From the NCBI GenBank assembly GCA_021812905.1, contig JAKAMM010000059.1, positions 1-8,679 on the forward strand: a stretch of DNA of 8,679 nt, written 5' to 3'. The notes beneath the pieces are model-generated. The model was not told where the DNA came from, did not search any database, and saw nothing but the letters and a program-made list of their open reading frames with translations. Below, piece after piece: positions 5,765 to 8,679 of this stretch. This DNA comes from Chloroflexota bacterium (GTDB lineage: Bacteria > Chloroflexota > Anaerolineae > Anaerolineales > Villigracilaceae). The position numbers were made by a program, and so were the translations under genes. Position 1 is the first letter of the stretch; each line of letters opens with the position of its first letter.

Positions 5765-7123
5765 TTATTTCCCGAACCAGCCGCGCTTTTTGGTTACATT
5801 AGGCAATAGGCCAATGCGTGATGCGCCTTCGCGAACGGCAGGAACGAAATGCGCGGCAAATCCCAAAAGTGAATCCACGAACGGTCCAAGTTCCTCCAGC
5901 TTCTCTTTCTTGTATCTCCAGACCAGGATGTCATCGCGACGGTCCGAATTCACAGCCTGTGCGGCCAGGCGCGGATCAACAATAGGCAGAATTCCATTCG
6001 GGATCAATGCCAGTTCGATCTTGTCTTCGCTCAATGCCTGCTGCAACATCTTATGCGCCGACTTGAAACCATCACCCACCACCTGGTTGTAGCAGAGCTT
6101 GACACGACTGCCGACAAATTCTTGTGCGCTGCCTTTGCCAACCGCACTCGCCAATGAATTGATCATGCGTGCGATCCAACGGCGTGTCTCTGCCAGGTCC
6201 GGAATCTCGGGCTTGATAACGATGGCAATGCCCTCGGCGGCTTTCAGCGCGGCGCGATGCACAACGTGGGCTGGATTGATACCCACATCCATGATGACCA
6301 CACCACCCGCGGCGACACCTGCTTCATACAAACCCTGAATTACCTCCGCGACTTTTGCTTCCTGTTGCAAGACTTCATCTCCGAGATCATCGGTGATCAA
6401 ACCGGGCAAGACGCGCAAGGTCGGTAAATTTTCCAATGGGGTAAACGCATTAAGATAGGCTGCACCTGATGCTACATCGCTCATCACGCCTTTATTAGCC
6501 TTCGCAATCTCGCGCCGAAGCAATCCAATCATCGTGGTATTCACACGTTCCATCCTCATGTGATATTGCAGTGCGCCAGCGTTGCCATCGGCATCCACCA
6601 AATAGGTAGTAATGCCTGATAACGCAAGAGCCACTGCAAGATTGACGGCCACCGTGGTCTTACCCGTTCCACCTTTTGGGGACGTGATCGCAATCTTACG
6701 AACTGCCATGCCGGACTGAATGCGCGCTGACATATCACTGCCAAGTACGGCTCTTCGATATTGATCATCTGCTGCCAGATTGCCGGCATCGGCCCTTCTC
6801 ATTTCCTCAAAGAGTTTATTGATATCCACATCCGAAGGCGGATAGGCAAGGGCTGGCACGCCCACACCGTTTGCCCATGACGACATTCCATCCCCAACGC
6901 CTGCGATGACAAAGATCAACTTGCCGCGCTCGGCGGCTTTGACCAGACTCTCCGGGGAGACGGAGGATTCAGGGGAGACCACAATCAATGCGCGAAAATC
7001 GAACAGGTCAATGTGTTGCGGGGTAAAGGCTGCGATTTGTGCAATCACAGAATGCCCCTGTTCCGCCAGTTGCATATTCAAGCGGGAGGTAACAGTACCC
7101 GCACCAAGCAATAGAACTTGCAT
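5765..7123 (-). CDS. ParA/MinD-type ATPase with extra N-terminal domain (CpaE/TadZ-like)
   Basis: This 452-aa protein has an N-terminal alpha/beta domain (1-about 110) starting VLLLGAGTVTSRL, comparable in place to the receiver-like domain of CpaE/TadZ. A linker and a ParA/MinD ATPase follow. The ATPase shows the deviant Walker A KGGTGKTT (150-157, signature Lys 150), the switch I-like VDADGNAG (176-183) and Walker B VVIMDVG (275-281). The C-terminus (442-452) is basic with WFGK at the end. TadZ/CpaE proteins localise pilus assembly at the cell pole or membrane by nucleotide-dependent dimerisation. The start ATG 7123-7121 overlaps the upstream TAA by one base (TAATG) and has a GGGGG ribosome binding site about 6 bases away. 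The gene lies between the CpaB-like and CpaF-like genes, the order expected for Tad-type clusters. A plasmid-partition ParA is less likely, since no ParB gene is adjacent. Confidence 0.88.
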   Translation of the reverse strand: MQVLLLGAGTVTSRLNMQLAEQGHSVIAQIAAFTPQHIDLFDFRALIVVSPESSVSPESLVKAAERGKLIFVIAGVGDGMSSWANGVGVPALAYPPSDVDINKLFEEMRRADAGNLAADDQYRRAVLGSDMSARIQSGMAVRKIAITSPKGGTGKTTVAVNLAVALALSGITTYLVDADGNAGALQYHMRMERVNTTMIGLLRREIAKANKGVMSDVASGAAYLNAFTPLENLPTLRVLPGLITDDLGDEVLQQEAKVAEVIQGLYEAGVAAGGVVIMDVGINPAHVVHRAALKAAEGIAIVIKPEIPDLAETRRWIARMINSLASAVGKGSAQEFVGSRVKLCYNQVVGDGFKSAHKMLQQALSEDKIELALIPNGILPIVDPRLAAQAVNSDRRDDILVWRYKKEKLEELGPFVDSLLGFAAHFVPAVREGASRIGLLPNVTKKRGWFGK

Positions 7124-8031
7124 TATTGACCCCCATGCAGAACTTTTTCGCGATCTGATTTGAACAGATCCTCAAGGTCCCAATAGGTGAATCCGGCAGT
7201 GGGTGTTTCATCACCGCGCGCCATGAGCGATACCACCAAACGATCACCCTGTTGAAGTGCAAGTGAAAGAACTTCACGGCTTGCATTCGGCACGAGCAGG
7301 ATTAACATTTGCGGCTGGTCAATCGTGGTAAGCGATGAGTCGGAGCTGCTTGTAGCAGTCGAGTCTGTTTGAGGAGGCAGGCCCTGCACGGAGATCACGC
7401 GCACACCCATCGGGAATAAATCCTTGGCAAGCGGCGGCAATGCGCGACTCAAAGCGCTTGCCTGCGCAACTTCCTGTGGCCCTGGAGTTGAAGTGGGTTG
7501 TATTCCGTTGATGATGAGTTCCGGCATGGCTGTTGGTGTGCTCATCTGTTGCGGGCGGCTGCTAATCACCACAGTTACGCCCACCAGGTCGCCAGGAAGA
7601 AAAGCTTGTGCATCAGGCGCCACCAGGTTCATCGCATCCAACGGCAGGGGGAACAAACTATACCCGGGATATTTCGCAAGCACTGCGGAGAGGCGTGTAC
7701 CTTCCGCAACTTGCGCAACAATCGCCGAACGAAAGACGGGTTGCCCGTTGAAGATCGGTTGTGCCACCACACCACCAACAATCCCTGTGACTTCATCACC
7801 CGGAATATACAGGCTGGCATTGTCATCCTGAAAGACTGTCTTGATGGCCAGATCATCCGGAGTGATAACGTCCCCGATATTGAGATCATGGGTCGCGGAT
7901 AGGACTGAAATCGTGGGTGGTTTTTGCGCCGCGCCCAAAGCATTCAAGGCAATGAAGGCGACAAGGAAAATTCCAACCGACACACCCAGTACCACAAGGT
8001 TCACGCCGGTCGAGGCGATTCGTTTAAGCAT
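7123..8031 (-). CDS. Membrane-anchored SAF-domain protein, CpaB/RcpC-like
   Basis: This 302-aa protein has a short basic N-terminus and one membrane segment (about 11-33: NLVVLGVSVGIFLVAFIALN). A SAF domain follows (about 42-105, with ATHDLNIGDVITPDDLAIK). The next region, FPLPLDAMNLVAPDAQAFLPG (127-147), is typical of CpaB/RcpC. Two Ser/Thr/Pro/Gln-rich linkers lie at about 158-190 and 219-240. A C-terminal strand set (QMLILLVPNASREVLSLAL) resembles the CpaB end. CpaB/RcpC is a periplasmic or cell-surface assembly factor of Flp/Tad pili. The ATG at 8031 is preferred to the ATG at 8109. It has GGAG 8 bases upstream and gives a clean signal-anchor, whereas the longer form adds 26 unlikely residues and overlaps the previous gene by 86 bases. 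With this start the overlap is 8 bases (ATGCTTAA). Confidence 0.85.
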   Translation of the reverse strand: MLKRIASTGVNLVVLGVSVGIFLVAFIALNALGAAQKPPTISVLSATHDLNIGDVITPDDLAIKTVFQDDNASLYIPGDEVTGIVGGVVAQPIFNGQPVFRSAIVAQVAEGTRLSAVLAKYPGYSLFPLPLDAMNLVAPDAQAFLPGDLVGVTVVISSRPQQMSTPTAMPELIINGIQPTSTPGPQEVAQASALSRALPPLAKDLFPMGVRVISVQGLPPQTDSTATSSSDSSLTTIDQPQMLILLVPNASREVLSLALQQGDRLVVSLMARGDETPTAGFTYWDLEDLFKSDREKVLHGGQ

Positions 8032-8638
8032 TTTGTTTTCTCCAATCGTTGGGTTTCCAGGGCAGACTGCTCTGGTTAAATGCCTGCAAAAGGGCAGGTG
8101 TTTGTTCAATCACTTCTTCGAGACTTTCCAGAGATTGACGCATCAGCCCATACAGGACCATCACTACAAAGTCTGTTCGCAAATGATTCGACTTGAATAA
8201 CTGGTGATGAGCCTGTGCGATGGTTCGAGCTACATCCATCACATCTGCATTGGTCAGGGCTTCTGCCGACATGCGTGGCATGTCAGGGAAACATTGTTGA
8301 ATCAAGTCGGCTAATTCATTTTGGATGTGCTGTGGGAAATCCGGCTCTGTCGAGGAAGACTCTGTAACGGGCAGTGTAGGTGGATTAAGCAGATCTGCAA
8401 CGCAAGTTTCTGGATTGACTCTCAATTGCTCCACTGCGCGCGGCAAACGCTTGAGACCGGCTTGAATGGCTTCCGCCAATCTTTCCTGCGCTTGTTCAGG
8501 TAGAGCTGCAACTGCTTCCACATTACGCAGGGATACATGCTCGCGCAACCCGACTGGTAAGGTTTCCAGCAGGCGCTGCCATCGTTCCCGTTTGGACTGG
8601 TATGTCTCGCTCATGGGTGTGAATATACATTTGCTCAT
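8024..8638 (-). CDS. Unrecognised soluble helical protein at the head of the visible operon
   Basis: The product is 204 aa from the first in-window ATG, or 196 aa from the internal ATG at 8614 (MSETYQSKRERWQ). I do not recognise the family. It is predicted mostly helical. Residues 17-88 form amphipathic helices rich in Leu, Ala, Arg and Glu, followed by a Pro/Ser/Thr linker (88-100). A second helical region follows (102-190), with no membrane segment, cysteine cluster or nucleotide-binding motif. Neither ATG has a good ribosome binding site. The frame is open upstream to the window edge without ATG, GTG or TTG, so the true start may lie outside. It overlaps the CpaB-like gene by 8 bases and is therefore probably co-transcribed with the secretion genes. 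A cytoplasmic accessory role in the same machine is a guess from position. Confidence 0.72.
   Translation of the reverse strand: MSKCIFTPMSETYQSKRERWQRLLETLPVGLREHVSLRNVEAVAALPEQAQERLAEAIQAGLKRLPRAVEQLRVNPETCVADLLNPPTLPVTESSSTEPDFPQHIQNELADLIQQCFPDMPRMSAEALTNADVMDVARTIAQAHHQLFKSNHLRTDFVVMVLYGLMRQSLESLEEVIEQTPALLQAFNQSSLPWKPNDWRKQNA
8032..8043 (-). promoter_or_regulatory. Shine-Dalgarno site that fixes the CpaB-like start
   Basis: On the minus strand GGAG is followed by AAAACAAA and then ATG at 8031-8029, a good ribosome binding site with an 8-base spacer. The longer alternative start at 8109 lies in the coding sequence of the upstream gene and would put the membrane anchor well inside the protein. 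Confidence 0.7.
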
Positions 8639-8679
8639 CCCACGGTGGGGTGGGTGTGTCGCTAACTGTATCGGCAGTT

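Noticed and set aside
8032..8109. Upstream ATG extending the CpaB-like protein by 26 residues
   Set aside because: It overlaps the coding sequence of the previous gene, pushes the membrane anchor inward, and the internal ATG has a good GGAG site.
1..8679. CRISPR array, tRNA, rRNA or transposase gene
   Set aside because: No spaced repeats, cloverleaf-like segments, rRNA-like conserved stretches or transposase motifs were seen on either strand.

Overview
The window carries a densely packed minus-strand operon of macromolecular transfer or secretion genes. It is interrupted by a plus-strand, AT-richer toxin-antitoxin cassette of the AbiE type. GC is around the mid-50s in the operon (33 of 60 bases at 6361-6420) and falls in the cassette (19 of 60 at 2881-2940). 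The gene set, with Tad-pilus-like genes joined to a VirB4-like ATPase, suggests an integrated conjugative or secretion locus. A Chloroflexota (Anaerolineae-like) host is my best guess from general resemblance of the proteins. That guess is inference and cannot be proved from the sequence.

Layout, read in the direction of minus-strand transcription (right to left): an unrecognised soluble helical protein (8638-8024, possibly starting beyond the window); a membrane-anchored SAF-domain protein like CpaB/RcpC (8031-7123); a ParA/MinD-type ATPase with an extra N-terminal domain, like CpaE/TadZ (7123-5765); a secretion traffic ATPase of the TadA/CpaF/VirB11 family (5762-4314); the N-terminal domain of a VirB4-like ATPase (4314-3796); then the inserted cassette (about 2230-3795); then the ATPase domain of the VirB4-like protein (2153-408); and the start of a zinc-ribbon protein (411-1, cut by the window edge). 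Neighbouring operon genes overlap by 1 to 8 bases or are 2 bases apart, except where the cassette interrupts them.

The cassette encodes an AbiEi-like winged-helix antitoxin/repressor (2338-2949) and an AbiEii-like nucleotidyltransferase toxin (2946-3770), overlapping in ATGA. Its promoter has a TATAAT -10 box, a 17-bp spacer and a TTTACG -35 box. These sit inside a long imperfect palindrome (16-bp arms, 14 of 16 paired) that probably is the AbiEi operator. The predicted transcript begins at or next to the ATG, so the antitoxin mRNA looks leaderless.

The main observation is that the two flanking minus-strand ORFs (172 and 581 aa) look like the two halves of one VirB4-family protein, together 753 aa, close to the usual size. 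The cassette appears to have landed in the VirB4 gene. A terminator-like hairpin followed by seven Ts on the minus strand lies just upstream of the second half. The second half has no visible ribosome binding site. The transfer machine may therefore be broken, or VirB4 may work as two chains.
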